From Roseospira marina (GTDB lineage: Bacteria > Pseudomonadota > Alphaproteobacteria > Rhodospirillales > Rhodospirillaceae), in the NCBI RefSeq assembly GCF_014197855.1, contig NZ_JACIGJ010000005.1, forward strand, positions 248,001-312,000: 64,000 bases of DNA, in the 5' to 3' direction. This document shows positions 17,738-25,260 of this stretch, in pieces. Below the pieces are notes generated by a model. It was not told the origin of the DNA. It saw nothing but the letters and a program-made list of their open reading frames with translations, and ran no database searches. Position numbers and translations under genes: made by a program. Numbering within the stretch: position 1 is the first letter of the stretch; every line of letters begins with the position of its first letter.

Positions 17738-18574
17738 ATGAGCGCACCCCCGCGCGAGCCGTCGTCCGGCACGTCGTCCTCCGGGGCGGCCCTTGGTCGA
17801 GGACGGACGATGCTCGCGGGTGTGCGCGCGATCCTGCCGCTGATGCCCGGCGTCGTGCCGTTCGCGTTGGTGTCGGCCTACGCTTGCAAGGAGGCGGGGC
17901 TGTCGCTGGCCGAAGCCCTCGGCATGTCGGTGCTAATCTTCGCGGGCGCCGCGCAGATGGCGTTCGTCGCCGTTTTCGCGGCAGGTGCGATTGCGCCGGT
18001 CATCCTGGCCACGGTCGTGATCATCAACATGCGCATGGTGATGTACAGCGCCTCCCTGGCGCCGCACCTGAGCGGTGCGCCCTGGTGGGCGCGGGCGTTG
18101 ATGAGCTATATGCTTACCGATCAGGCCTATGCCGTGTCGATCACGCGGTTCGGCGAGCGGCCGGACCAGCCGCACAAGGGCTGGTTCTTCCTGGGCGCCG
18201 CGTTGCCGTTGTGGGTGAGCTGGCAGCTCTTCACCGTGGTGGGGATGGTGCTGGGGGCCGAGATCCCGCCCGAATGGGGCCTTGAGTTCACCGTGCCCCT
18301 GGTCTTTCTGGTGCTGCTGGTGCCGGCGGTCCGCGACCGTCCCAGCGCGGAGGCGGCGCTGGTGGGCGGTGGCATGGCCGTGATGCTGGCCGGGCTGCCG
18401 TTCAACCTGGGCCTTTTGATCGGCGCGGGGTCGGGCATCGCCTGGGGAGTGTGGGCCGAGGACCGCAACAACCGCCGCCGCCGTCGCGGCCCGCCGGAGG
18501 CGGCGGAAGGTGAGGACGGGCCGTCCAGCCCCTCCATGGAATCGCATCTTCGCGGGCAGGAGACCGGAGCATGA
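17738..18574 (+). CDS. azlC: AzlC-family branched-chain amino acid exporter subunit
   Basis: A 278-residue inner-membrane protein of the AzlC family, the large subunit of a branched-chain amino acid exporter. Typical blocks are PGVVPFALVSAYACKEAGLSLAEALGMS, IFAGAAQMAFVAVFAAGA, INMRMVMYSASLAPHL and YMLTDQAYAVSI. Several hydrophobic segments follow through LVFLVLLVPAV and MAVMLAGLPFNLGLLIGAGSGIAWG. The last 35 residues are charged and cytoplasmic. The start at 17738 follows CGGAG. It overlaps azlD by ATGA at 18571, so the two subunits are translationally coupled. Confidence 0.9.
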   Translation: MSAPPREPSSGTSSSGAALGRGRTMLAGVRAILPLMPGVVPFALVSAYACKEAGLSLAEALGMSVLIFAGAAQMAFVAVFAAGAIAPVILATVVIINMRMVMYSASLAPHLSGAPWWARALMSYMLTDQAYAVSITRFGERPDQPHKGWFFLGAALPLWVSWQLFTVVGMVLGAEIPPEWGLEFTVPLVFLVLLVPAVRDRPSAEAALVGGGMAVMLAGLPFNLGLLIGAGSGIAWGVWAEDRNNRRRRRGPPEAAEGEDGPSSPSMESHLRGQETGA

Positions 18575-18924
18575 CCCTGAGCGATTGGATTCAGCCGCCG
18601 TTCACGGCGCAGCAGTTCTGGGGTCTGGTGATCCTGTGCGGGGTGGGGACGTGGTTGCTGCGTGCCTCGTTCATCCAGTTGGCCGGCGCATTCCCGGTGC
18701 CGCGATGGCTGACGCGGGCGCTGCGCTATGTGCCACCCTCCGTTCTCGCCGCCCTGGTGGTGCCCGCGCTGGTGCAGGCGGACACGGTGTTCACGTCGGC
18801 CTGGGATTGGACCCGGCCGGCCGCGGGCATGGTTGCGGTCGCGGTGGCGGCGATCACCCGGCGCGTGATTCTGACCCTGGTGGTCGGTATGGGAGCCTTG
18901 TGGACGTTCATGGCCCTGGGGTGA
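18571..18924 (+). CDS. azlD: AzlD-family branched-chain amino acid exporter subunit
   Basis: A 117-residue inner-membrane protein with three to four hydrophobic segments (FWGLVILCGVGTWLLRASFI, RALRYVPPSVLAALVVPALV, GMVAVAVAAITRRVILTLVV, GMGALWTFMAL). The LRYVPPSVLAALVVPAL motif is typical of AzlD, the small partner of AzlC. The start codon overlaps the azlC stop (ATGA), which indicates coupled translation and a two-subunit complex. Confidence 0.9.
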   Translation: MTLSDWIQPPFTAQQFWGLVILCGVGTWLLRASFIQLAGAFPVPRWLTRALRYVPPSVLAALVVPALVQADTVFTSAWDWTRPAAGMVAVAVAAITRRVILTLVVGMGALWTFMALG

Positions 18925-18979
18925 CAAGGCTTGGGTGATACGGATGGGATGCTCTGTCCATACGGCGCCGTAGGGTTCG

Positions 18980-19810
18980 ATGCGCGATCCGTCTTTTGTC
19001 GTTGAGGATACCGCCGTCGCTGTTGATGGGCGGCGTCTGTCGGTGCGGCGGGTGACTCCGTCGACCGTGGCGCCGGGCGCCCCGACGCTGGTCTTCCTGC
19101 ACGAGGGCCTGGGCAGCATCGGCCTGTGGAAGGACGTGCCGGAGGCCCTATGCCGCGCTACCGGCCTCCCGGCGGTGGTCTACGATCGTCTCGGTCACGG
19201 TGGCTCCGACCCTTTGCGCGCATGGCCGCGCCCGGTGGGCTATCTGGAGCACGAGGCCGAGCACGTTCTGCCCCGCGTTCTGGACGCCCTGGGGCTCGAC
19301 CGGATCGTGCTGGTGGGGCACTCGGACGGCGGCTCCATCGCGCTGCTGTACGCGGCGCTGCGTCCGGCGGGCTTGCTGGGTGCCGTGACCGAGGCCGCCC
19401 ATGTGTTCGTCGAGCCGGTCACGCTGGCGGGCATCCGGGCCGCCCGCACCGCGTTCCTGCGCGGCGATCTGCGGGCCAAGCTGGCGCGCTGGCACGGCCG
19501 CAACACCGAGGGCGTGTTCTGGGGGTGGAACGCGACCTGGCTGACAGCGCCGTTCCCGGGCTGGTGCATGACCGACCGGTTGCCGTCCATCCGGTGCCCG
19601 CTGCTCGTGATCCAGGGCGAGGCCGACGAGTACGGCACTATCGCCCAGGTCGAAGCCATCGTCGTTGGGGTCTGCGGTCCCGTCACGCCGTTCATGGTGC
19701 CGGACTGCGGCCATGTGCCGCACCATCAGGCCCGCGCCCCGGTGCTCGCCGCGATGGCGGACACGGTGGGGCGCTGGACGGGTACGGCCGATGCGCGCCG
19801 CGCGCCGTGA
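18980..19810 (+). CDS. Alpha/beta hydrolase
   Basis: A 276-residue alpha/beta-hydrolase. The oxyanion segment is TLVFLHEGLGSIGLWKD, the nucleophile S115 sits in GHSDGGS, the acid is probably the Asp of EADEYG, and the catalytic His is in CGHVPHHQ near residue 245. The cap region (HVFVEPVTLAGIRAARTAF) resembles small ester or C-C bond hydrolases. No signal peptide is evident, so it is cytosolic. It follows azlD by 55 bp and may be co-transcribed. The substrate cannot be told from sequence. Confidence 0.85.
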   Translation: MRDPSFVVEDTAVAVDGRRLSVRRVTPSTVAPGAPTLVFLHEGLGSIGLWKDVPEALCRATGLPAVVYDRLGHGGSDPLRAWPRPVGYLEHEAEHVLPRVLDALGLDRIVLVGHSDGGSIALLYAALRPAGLLGAVTEAAHVFVEPVTLAGIRAARTAFLRGDLRAKLARWHGRNTEGVFWGWNATWLTAPFPGWCMTDRLPSIRCPLLVIQGEADEYGTIAQVEAIVVGVCGPVTPFMVPDCGHVPHHQARAPVLAAMADTVGRWTGTADARRAP

Positions 19811-19904
19811 TTTTGGGGTACACGGACGGAGCCGGGTCACGGTATGGTACGCACGGCGTGGTTCAGGCCCCGCCAAAGACCCATCCTCAAACACCCATCC
19901 TCAA

Positions 19905-19981
19905 GCGCCCGTAGCTCAACTGGATAGAGCATCCGCCTTCTAAGCGGACGGTTGCAGGTTCAAGTCCTGCCGGGCGCGCCA
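19905..19981 (+). tRNA. tRNA-Arg (UCU)
   Basis: A complete cloverleaf of 77 bases including an encoded CCA. The acceptor stem GCGCCCG pairs with CGGGCGC, with discriminator G19978. The D stem is GCTC/GAGC, the anticodon stem TCCGC/GCGGA with loop CTTCTAA (anticodon TCT), and the T arm GCAGG-TTCAAGT-CCTGC. It reads AGA codons, which are rare in such a GC-rich genome. Confidence 0.97.
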
Positions 19982-19985
19982 GGTT

Positions 19986-20474
19986 TTAGACCCAGCGCCG
20001 CACCCGCGTGGTGTAGGCGCTCCAGTCGGGGCCGAAGTGGGCGGCCAGCACCGCCTCCTCGCGCGGCACGAACACCCTGTCGAACCACAGGAACAGGAGC
20101 ACCGGCCCCGCATAGGGCAGCACGTGCCCCATGACCGTGGCCGCGCCGGCCAGGGTCACGATCAGGCTCAGGTACATCGGATTGCGCGTCCGGCTGAAGG
20201 GACCGTGCGAGACGACCTGCGGCCCGCCCTCAAACAGACGGGGCGACACGCCGGCCCGCCGGAACGCCATCACGGCACCGACCGCCAGCACCAACCCGGC
20301 CAGCATCAGAACGGCACCCGCCAGATTGGTCGGCCACGCCCACAGCAATGGGCCCGGCAGAAACCGGGCCACGGCGATGGTGCCTGCCAGCATGAGGGTG
20401 AACATCACCGGCGGCGGAATGCGCGACAGCAGGGGGCGGCGCGGGCGGGGTCGGGCGGCAGGCGTGGCGGTCAT
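19986..20474 (-). CDS. Isoprenylcysteine carboxyl methyltransferase-like membrane protein
   Basis: A 162-residue inner-membrane protein with four hydrophobic segments. The family motif GPFSRTRNPMYLSLIVTLAGAA lies after the second pair, and a C-terminal ERE-like tail FVPREEAVLAAHFGPDWSAYTTRVRRWV follows, as in ICMT/PEMT-type methyltransferases. Bacterial members use SAM to methylate a small or lipid acceptor; the substrate here is unknown. AAAGAGG precedes the start at 20474, which fixes it against a longer frame running through the hybrid gene. It lies 98 bp after the DctQ/acyl-CoA dehydrogenase hybrid and 4 bp from the tRNA gene, on opposite strands. Confidence 0.8.
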   Translation of the reverse strand: MTATPAARPRPRRPLLSRIPPPVMFTLMLAGTIAVARFLPGPLLWAWPTNLAGAVLMLAGLVLAVGAVMAFRRAGVSPRLFEGGPQVVSHGPFSRTRNPMYLSLIVTLAGAATVMGHVLPYAGPVLLFLWFDRVFVPREEAVLAAHFGPDWSAYTTRVRRWV

Positions 20475-20572
20475 GGAGCCTCTTTCGACAGGAGCACGGG
20501 TCGATGCGCGAGCCGGGCGTGCGGCGGGGATCGCCGCACGCGGCCCGCGTGCGCGTATTTCGAGACTCCACC

Positions 20573-21643
20573 CTACGCCGTTTGCCGCGCATCCCCAAGG
20601 CTTGCCCGCGCTACGCCGTCTTCGCCCCCAGTGTTGCCCCCTGTGCTGGTCGTGATCGGCGCGGCCAGCCGGGTCAGGCGCGCCGGATCGGGGGCGCGCT
20701 CGGCCACGGCGGCGATTCGTGCCCAGGCCGCCCGGTAGGCCAAGGCGCTGGTGTGCTCCATGAAGCGGTGCGCCTCCGCCGCCGGATCGTTGCTGGCGGC
20801 CACTTGCCGGGCCTCGTCCTCCCAGGCCGTCGCCGCCGCCGCCAGGTCGGCGCCGCTCTCGCGCACGAACGCCGCGAACGCGCGCACGCCGGCGCCACCG
20901 TTCATCGCCAGCGACCGTGTTGCCGTGGTGCGGGCCTGGATGCCGTTGGTGCCCTCGTAGATCGCGCAAATCCGGCTGTCGCGCCAGTTCTGCTCGGCCC
21001 CGTATTCCCGCAGATAGCCGTAACCGCCCATGACCTGAATGGCCAGATCGGCGGCGCGCGTGCCGGCCTCGGTGCAAAAATACTTACAGACCGGCGTCAT
21101 GAACGCGACGAAGTCCGGATCCGTCCCGCGTTCCTGCGCCACCATGGTGATGTGACACAGCGCCCGTCCGCCCAACGCCAGGGCGTCGCAGGTGTCGATC
21201 ATGCGCGCCACGTCGGCGTGCAGGTCGATGGTGACCACGGTCCCGGTCGCGTCGCGGCCCTGCTTGCGCTCCTCGGCGTAGCGGCGCGCCAGATCGGCGG
21301 CGCGGGCGGCGTGGGCCACGCCCTGCAACGCGACGTCCAGGCGGGCGTGGTTCATCATGGCGAACATGGCCTTGAGGCCGTTCCCTTCCTCGCCCACCAA
21401 CTCGCCCTCGGCGCCATCGAACGCAAGCTGGCAGGTCGGTGAGGCATGCAGGCCCATGGCCAATGGGACGAAGCTGATCGCGACCATGTAGTAGCGGCTG
21501 ACCAGCTCCCCGGTGGCGGGGAACCCGGCGCCCAGGACGCCGCGGATGATTACGTCGACGACGATCTGCAGCATCATGGCCAGCAGCACGAGCGACACGA
21601 CACCCGCGCTGATCCGGCCGATCCATGTTTCAAGGCGGTGCAT
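20573..21643 (-). CDS. In-frame chimera: DctQ N-terminus joined to acyl-CoA dehydrogenase C-terminus
   Basis: A 356-residue frame made of two unrelated parts. Residues 1-62 (MHRLETWIGRISAGVVSLVL, IVVDVIIRGVLG, GELVSRYYMVAISFVPLA) are the start of a TRAP small permease DctQ with two membrane segments. From about M63, GLHASPTCQLAFDGAEGELV leads into the C-terminal half of a large acyl-CoA dehydrogenase, including YGYLREYGAEQNWRDSRICA and IYEGTNGIQA. The FAD/acyl N-terminal half is missing, as are the rest of dctQ and any dctM. The join lies near 21450-21460. It most likely arose by a deletion of at least 2 kb, or is an assembly error. Neither activity should survive. Confidence 0.8.
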   Translation of the reverse strand: MHRLETWIGRISAGVVSLVLLAMMLQIVVDVIIRGVLGAGFPATGELVSRYYMVAISFVPLAMGLHASPTCQLAFDGAEGELVGEEGNGLKAMFAMMNHARLDVALQGVAHAARAADLARRYAEERKQGRDATGTVVTIDLHADVARMIDTCDALALGGRALCHITMVAQERGTDPDFVAFMTPVCKYFCTEAGTRAADLAIQVMGGYGYLREYGAEQNWRDSRICAIYEGTNGIQARTTATRSLAMNGGAGVRAFAAFVRESGADLAAAATAWEDEARQVAASNDPAAEAHRFMEHTSALAYRAAWARIAAVAERAPDPARLTRLAAPITTSTGGNTGGEDGVARASLGDARQTA

Positions 21644-21764
21644 GGTGCTCTCCCAAAAAACGGGCAGCCGAAGGCGACGACGCGAACGGTCCTTCGCGAG
21701 GCCGGTGGGGCCCTATCCCGAAGCGGGGCAGGGTTGGGCTGGACGGGGTTGGGGAGGGGAGCGG

Positions 21765-22868
21765 TCAGAGACCGTAGGCGGCCATGTCGCGCTTTGCGAA
21801 GATCTCGGCGTAGCGAAGCTCCGCCAGATCCTCGTAGGTCATGTCGTCCGTGATCAGGCCTTCCCACTTCTCCACGAGCGCGATGTAGCGGTCGATCTTG
21901 GCCTGGGCGTCCTTGACACCGCGATCCGCAAGGATGCCGGCGGCGGCGGCCAGACGCTCCGCGTTGTAGGCCTCCTTGGCCGCCGCGAGCGTCTCGTCCA
22001 TGGGAATGAATTCGATGTCCGCGATGTCCCGCGCGGCGGCCGCATCGTCGCGATAGCCGAACAGACCCTTGGCGATGCCGTATTGCGCCGCGCGGGCCAG
22101 GGCCGCCCGCTCCTCGGGCGTCATGCGCAGCCACAGGATCTGGCTGGTCGTGGCGGCGGCCGAGCCGTTGAACACGCCTTCCTCCATCTCGGTGACAGAG
22201 GTGATGATGTCACCGAGCCGGTTGGCGATGATCTCGTGATTGCCGCTGAAGGTGCCGTCGATAACGCCCTGGCTGAGCGATTCGAACAGCTCGGAGGAGG
22301 GGATCTGTGTCGCCTCACCGCCCATGGCATCGACGAGGCCGGCGTACAGCGGCGCCCCGGTGCGAATGCGCAGGCCCTGGAGATCCGTGACACGTCGCAC
22401 GGGTGACGTGGTCAGCAGGTTGTAGGGCGGGGTGGCGTCGGTGCCGAGGTAGACTTGGCCATTGCGCACGAACTCGGCCTGACACGGGGCGCAGGTGGCC
22501 ACGTATTCGGTCACCGCCGACGAGATGGCGAGGTTGCGCCGGCCGACGATCGACAGCTCGGACGGCAAGGCCGCGTCGGGAAACTCAGCCGGGAAATAGG
22601 GCATCAGCAGCGTGCCCATCTCGGTGACGCCGTCGCGTAGCCCGGCGCTCATCTCATTCGGCGCCACGAGGCCCGAGGGGGTGTCCCGCAGCGTCCAGGC
22701 GCTGTCCGTGAACGCCTCGAGACGGCTGGCGATCTCGGGGTAGATGTCGGTGGCCAGCACATGCGCCGGGCCGAAGCCGCTGGTCGCGCGGATGGTCTCA
22801 GCCTGGGCCGCGGGGCCCGCCGCCCATAACGCGCTCGCCAGCGCCAGTGTCGCAAGTTTTCCCGTCAT
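21765..22868 (-). CDS. dctP: TRAP transporter substrate-binding protein
   Basis: A 367-residue periplasmic binding protein. The N-terminus has a signal peptide (LATLALASALWAAGPAAQA, cut before ETIRAT). The DctP family appears in IRATSGFGPAHVLATDIYPE, LQGLRIRTGAPLYAGLVDAMGG, SELFESLSQGVIDGTFSGNHEI and a C-terminal helix WEGLITDDMTYEDLAE. The Arg of LRIRTG would bind a carboxylate ligand. GGAGGAAAAC precedes the ATG. The adjacent dctQ is cut short and no dctM is present, so this binding protein has no complete local transporter. A MarR gene lies just upstream on the same strand. Confidence 0.9.
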   Translation of the reverse strand: MTGKLATLALASALWAAGPAAQAETIRATSGFGPAHVLATDIYPEIASRLEAFTDSAWTLRDTPSGLVAPNEMSAGLRDGVTEMGTLLMPYFPAEFPDAALPSELSIVGRRNLAISSAVTEYVATCAPCQAEFVRNGQVYLGTDATPPYNLLTTSPVRRVTDLQGLRIRTGAPLYAGLVDAMGGEATQIPSSELFESLSQGVIDGTFSGNHEIIANRLGDIITSVTEMEEGVFNGSAAATTSQILWLRMTPEERAALARAAQYGIAKGLFGYRDDAAAARDIADIEFIPMDETLAAAKEAYNAERLAAAAGILADRGVKDAQAKIDRYIALVEKWEGLITDDMTYEDLAELRYAEIFAKRDMAAYGL

Positions 22869-22932
22869 GTTTTCCTCCCTGTCGCCGCTTTTTTTGTGTG
22901 TCTCGCGGCTGTGTCGTCCGTGCCGGGGCGTG

Positions 22933-23466
22933 CTACGGCGGCGGCGGGCCGGTGTGTTCGGCGGCCGATACCGGGGCCTCGGTCATCGCGTTTTCGATTT
23001 TGTTCAACAGATCGATCAGGCGGGCCTGATCCTCGGCGCCGAGCCCCTGAAGACACTGCGCCTCGGCGTCGCGGATGGCCTCGGCGGCCTGGTCGTGCAG
23101 CCGCCGGCCCCGCACCGTCACGGTGAGCTCGTAGCGGCGGCGGTCGGTTTTCATCTGCGTCCGGCGGATCAGCTCGCGCGTTTCCAGCTCGTCCACGATG
23201 ACGACGAGGTTGGGGCGCTCGATCTTCAGGTGCTCGGCCAGGGCGGACGGCGTGATGCCGGGATTGCGTACGATCACGGACAGGCAACTGAACGTCGGAA
23301 CGCGCAGGCCGAAGTCCTCCGCCGCCGCCCGCGCCGCGGCGTGCAGTACGATGTAGGCGCGCTTGAGGTTGTAGCCGACCATCCCACGGATCGCGCCCTC
23401 GAACACCGTGTCTGGAGACGAAGCCGAGGGGGTGGGGGCGGTCGAGTTCGATCGGGCGCGTGGCAT
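22933..23466 (-). CDS. MarR-family transcriptional regulator
   Basis: A 177-residue MarR regulator. The winged helix covers about residues 60-130: VPTFSCLSVIVRNPGITPSALAEHLK, IERPNLVVIVDELETREL with recognition helix, and wing RRTQMKTDRRRYELTVTVRGRRL. Flanking helices form the dimer (YNLKRAYIVLHAAARAAAEDF and QARLIDLLNKIENAMTEA). Likely ligands are aromatic or CoA-type compounds, given the dctP and acyl-CoA dehydrogenase remnant downstream. AAGGAGA precedes the start. An AT-rich palindrome at 23516-23525 is a candidate operator. It probably controls its own operon. Confidence 0.88.
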   Translation of the reverse strand: MPRARSNSTAPTPSASSPDTVFEGAIRGMVGYNLKRAYIVLHAAARAAAEDFGLRVPTFSCLSVIVRNPGITPSALAEHLKIERPNLVVIVDELETRELIRRTQMKTDRRRYELTVTVRGRRLHDQAAEAIRDAEAQCLQGLGAEDQARLIDLLNKIENAMTEAPVSAAEHTGPPPP

Positions 23467-23515
23467 GCTGAGTCTCCTTGTCCCGAGTCATGGTACGGAA
23501 ATCTTGGTTATGTTC

Positions 23516-23525
23516 AATAATTATT
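23516..23525. promoter_or_regulatory. AT-rich palindrome upstream of marR
   Basis: AATAATTATT is a perfect 10-bp palindrome 50 bp upstream of the marR start, in a local AT-rich patch unlike the surrounding sequence. MarR proteins often bind such sites near their own promoters. Assignment is by position only. Confidence 0.35.
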
Positions 23526-23981
23526 ATGTCTCATAAATATATGCGCAGTGCAGCGAATATGCTGTGGCGCAGCATGGCGGTGCGGGCCGGACGTGGCGTG
23601 ATAGGACGGGACCGCCGCGGCCGGTCGGCCGGAACGAGTCGCCGCGGATGGATCGGAATGGCCGCCCGGAATGCTTCCAAGGAAAGGCCGGTGGGGAATG
23701 GTTCGGGTCCGCCGTGCGCGGCTGGTGCGTGCGGGCGACCGCAGACCAGGAGGGCGACGGTCAAGAAACGTTTGCCGTTCCCGCCAGGGTGCTTCGCCCC
23801 GGTATCAGCAATCCGTGCGCGCGGTTCCCATGGCGGGTTTCGCCGATGCTCTACAGCGTGGTGTCTTTTTCGCGGTCACCCGTGGGTGACGCCGCCATAT
23901 CCAGGGGTGCGATCGGCGAATAAACACAAGGACACACCGCAATTTTATTCGATATGGAACGACATTTTGAACGTCATAGCC
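23526..23981. other. Intergenic region with no recognised gene
   Basis: This stretch lies between the marR promoter region and the mop control region. The longest open frame (plus strand, 23478-24038) has a composition unlike the real genes and no ribosome site, so I do not call it. The right end is AT-rich. I see no repeat or terminator here. Confidence 0.35.
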
Positions 23982-23999
23982 GGATATCGCGCTATATCC
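23982..23999. promoter_or_regulatory. Palindrome upstream of mop, possible molybdate-regulator site
   Basis: GGATAT (23982-23987), spacer CGCGCT, ATATCC (23994-23999) form a perfect dyad. The overlapping CGCTATAT and a downstream GTATACG resemble the CGTTATA/TATAACG half sites bound by ModE-type regulators. It lies 35 bp before a promoter-like pair and 120 bp before the molybdate-binding gene. ModE binding is inference. Confidence 0.35.
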
Positions 24000-24034
24000 C
24001 ATAAGTATACGACGGAAGCCGCATCCATTTTGTG

Positions 24035-24063
24035 TTGACGTCGTATTGCGTGTGGCCTAGTCG
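24035..24063 (+). promoter_or_regulatory. Candidate sigma-70 promoter for mop
   Basis: TTGACG (24035-24040), a 17-bp spacer, then TAGTCG (24058-24063). The -35 is a good match and the -10 is weak. The predicted start would be near 24070, exactly at the base of the hairpin at 24070-24095. Confidence 0.4.
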
Positions 24064-24069
24064 TTTTTA

Positions 24070-24099
24070 GGTCCGGCGAACATGTGCGCCGGACCTTTT
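24070..24099 (+). terminator. Terminator-like hairpin in the mop leader
   Basis: GGTCCGGCG (24070-24078) and CGCCGGACC (24087-24095) form a perfect 9-bp stem with an 8-base loop, followed by TTTT. It ends 21 bases before the mop ATG. If transcription starts at the promoter at 24035, the hairpin sits at the 5' end of the mRNA and could stabilise it or attenuate it; alternatively it ends an upstream transcript. Confidence 0.6.
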
Positions 24100-24120
24100 G
24101 GAAATGTAAGGAATCCTCTC

Positions 24121-24324
24121 ATGAACATCAGTGCTCGCAATGCCCTGAAGGGGACCGTGACCGACATCGCCAAGGGTCAGATCGTCGCCAAGGTCAAGGT
24201 CGACGTCGGTGGTCAGACCGTGTGCTCCATCGTGTCCGTGGAAGCCGTCGACGATCTCGGTCTGAAGGTGGGCGACGAAATTTCGGCCATCGTGAAGGCC
24301 ACCGAGGTCATGCTGGCGAAGTAA
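24121..24324 (+). CDS. mop: Molbindin-type molybdopterin/molybdate-binding protein
   Basis: A 67-residue single Mop (TOBE-like) domain. MNISARNALKGTVTDIAKGQ, IVAKVKVDVGGQTVCSIVSV, then EAVDDLGLKVGDEISAIVKATEVMLAK match molbindins, which assemble into hexamers that bind molybdate or tungstate oxyanions in the cytosol. The start at 24121 follows AAGGA by eight bases; an upstream in-frame ATG at 24082 lies inside the hairpin and is unlikely. It is alone here. The preceding palindrome suggests molybdate-dependent control. A hairpin follows the stop. Confidence 0.92.
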   Translation: MNISARNALKGTVTDIAKGQIVAKVKVDVGGQTVCSIVSVEAVDDLGLKVGDEISAIVKATEVMLAK

Positions 24325-24333
24325 ACCCAGGCC

Positions 24334-24357
24334 ATGGACCGGATGAGTTCGGTCCAT
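24334..24357 (+). terminator. Hairpin after mop
   Basis: ATGGACCG (24334-24341) and CGGTCCAT (24350-24357) form a perfect 8-bp stem with an 8-base loop, 10 bases after the mop stop. There is no T-tract, so it may protect the 3' end of the message or act with Rho rather than alone. Confidence 0.4.
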
Positions 24358-24448
24358 TGCGTATCGGTAAACAGCGCTGAACCGGCCGGTTCCCATGCAC
24401 GGAATGGGGACCGGCCGCACGGTACGTCCTTTGATGTCCGCGCTCGGG

Positions 24449-25231
24449 TCAGGCGGTCAGGCCGACGGCGCGGCGAATCGCCTCCGACCGCAGCGAGACG
24501 TCGGTACCGGCATGGGCGGCGCCTTCCGGACCGCACAAATACACGATTGTGCGCGCCACCCAGTCGGGCGGAATGTGCACGTTCGGGTCCAATTCGCTCA
24601 CTGGGTTGATGCCCGACGCCTTGATGGCGACCTGCATGCCGGTGGCGACCGTCCCGGGGCTGAGGCCCACGACGCGGATACCGGCATCCCGGTATTCCAG
24701 ATCGGTGCATTTTGTCAGGGCGAGCACGGCGGCCTTGGAGGCGCAGTAGTGGCTCCAGCCCTCGAACGGCAGGGTCGCGGCGCCGGAACTCAGGTTGATG
24801 ATCGTGCCGCCGCCGGTGGCCTGCATCACCGGAAGGGCGTACCGCAGGCCGTAATAGACACCCTTGACATTGACGTCGAGGACCTCGGCCCAGGCCGCCG
24901 GATCGTTGTCGGTCAGGCGGGCGATGGGCTCGATCAGGCCGGCGTTGTTGACCAGGATATCCAGCCGGCCAGCCTCCGCGCGGGCGGCCTCGACCAGCGC
25001 CTGGACGTCCTCCGGCTTGGCCACGTCGCAGGCGACGGCGAGGGCCCGGCCGCCGGCCGCACGGATCTCGCCGGCAATGCGCTCGATCTCCCCCGTGCTG
25101 CGCGCGGCGAGCACGACGGTGGCACCCGCTTCGGCCAGCCGGCGCGCCGTGGCCTCGCCGATGCCCTTGCTTGCGCCGGTGACGATGGCGCCGGCCCCGG
25201 TCAGGCCGGTCATGCCAGTCAGGTCGGTCAT
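24449..25231 (-). CDS. SDR-family NAD(P)-dependent oxidoreductase
   Basis: A 260-residue classical short-chain dehydrogenase. The cofactor motif is VTGASKGIGEATARRLAE, the structural motif NNAG follows, the catalytic Ser is in IINLSSGAAT and the YxxxK is in SHYCASKAAVLAL. It would oxidise or reduce a hydroxy/keto group. I start it at 25231 (MTDLTGMTGLTGAG), nine bases after GGAG; an ATG at 25261 overlaps the stop of the GMC gene (TAATG) and would add ten residues by coupled translation. It is the last gene of the minus-strand catabolic array. Confidence 0.88.
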   Translation of the reverse strand: MTDLTGMTGLTGAGAIVTGASKGIGEATARRLAEAGATVVLAARSTGEIERIAGEIRAAGGRALAVACDVAKPEDVQALVEAARAEAGRLDILVNNAGLIEPIARLTDNDPAAWAEVLDVNVKGVYYGLRYALPVMQATGGGTIINLSSGAATLPFEGWSHYCASKAAVLALTKCTDLEYRDAGIRVVGLSPGTVATGMQVAIKASGINPVSELDPNVHIPPDWVARTIVYLCGPEGAAHAGTDVSLRSEAIRRAVGLTA

Positions 25232-25260
25232 AATAGGAGTCTCCAGAAACGTGTCTGTCA

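Noticed and set aside
23478-24038. A 186-codon frame upstream of mop
   Set aside because: It starts within the marR leader, has an abnormal composition and covers regulatory palindromes.
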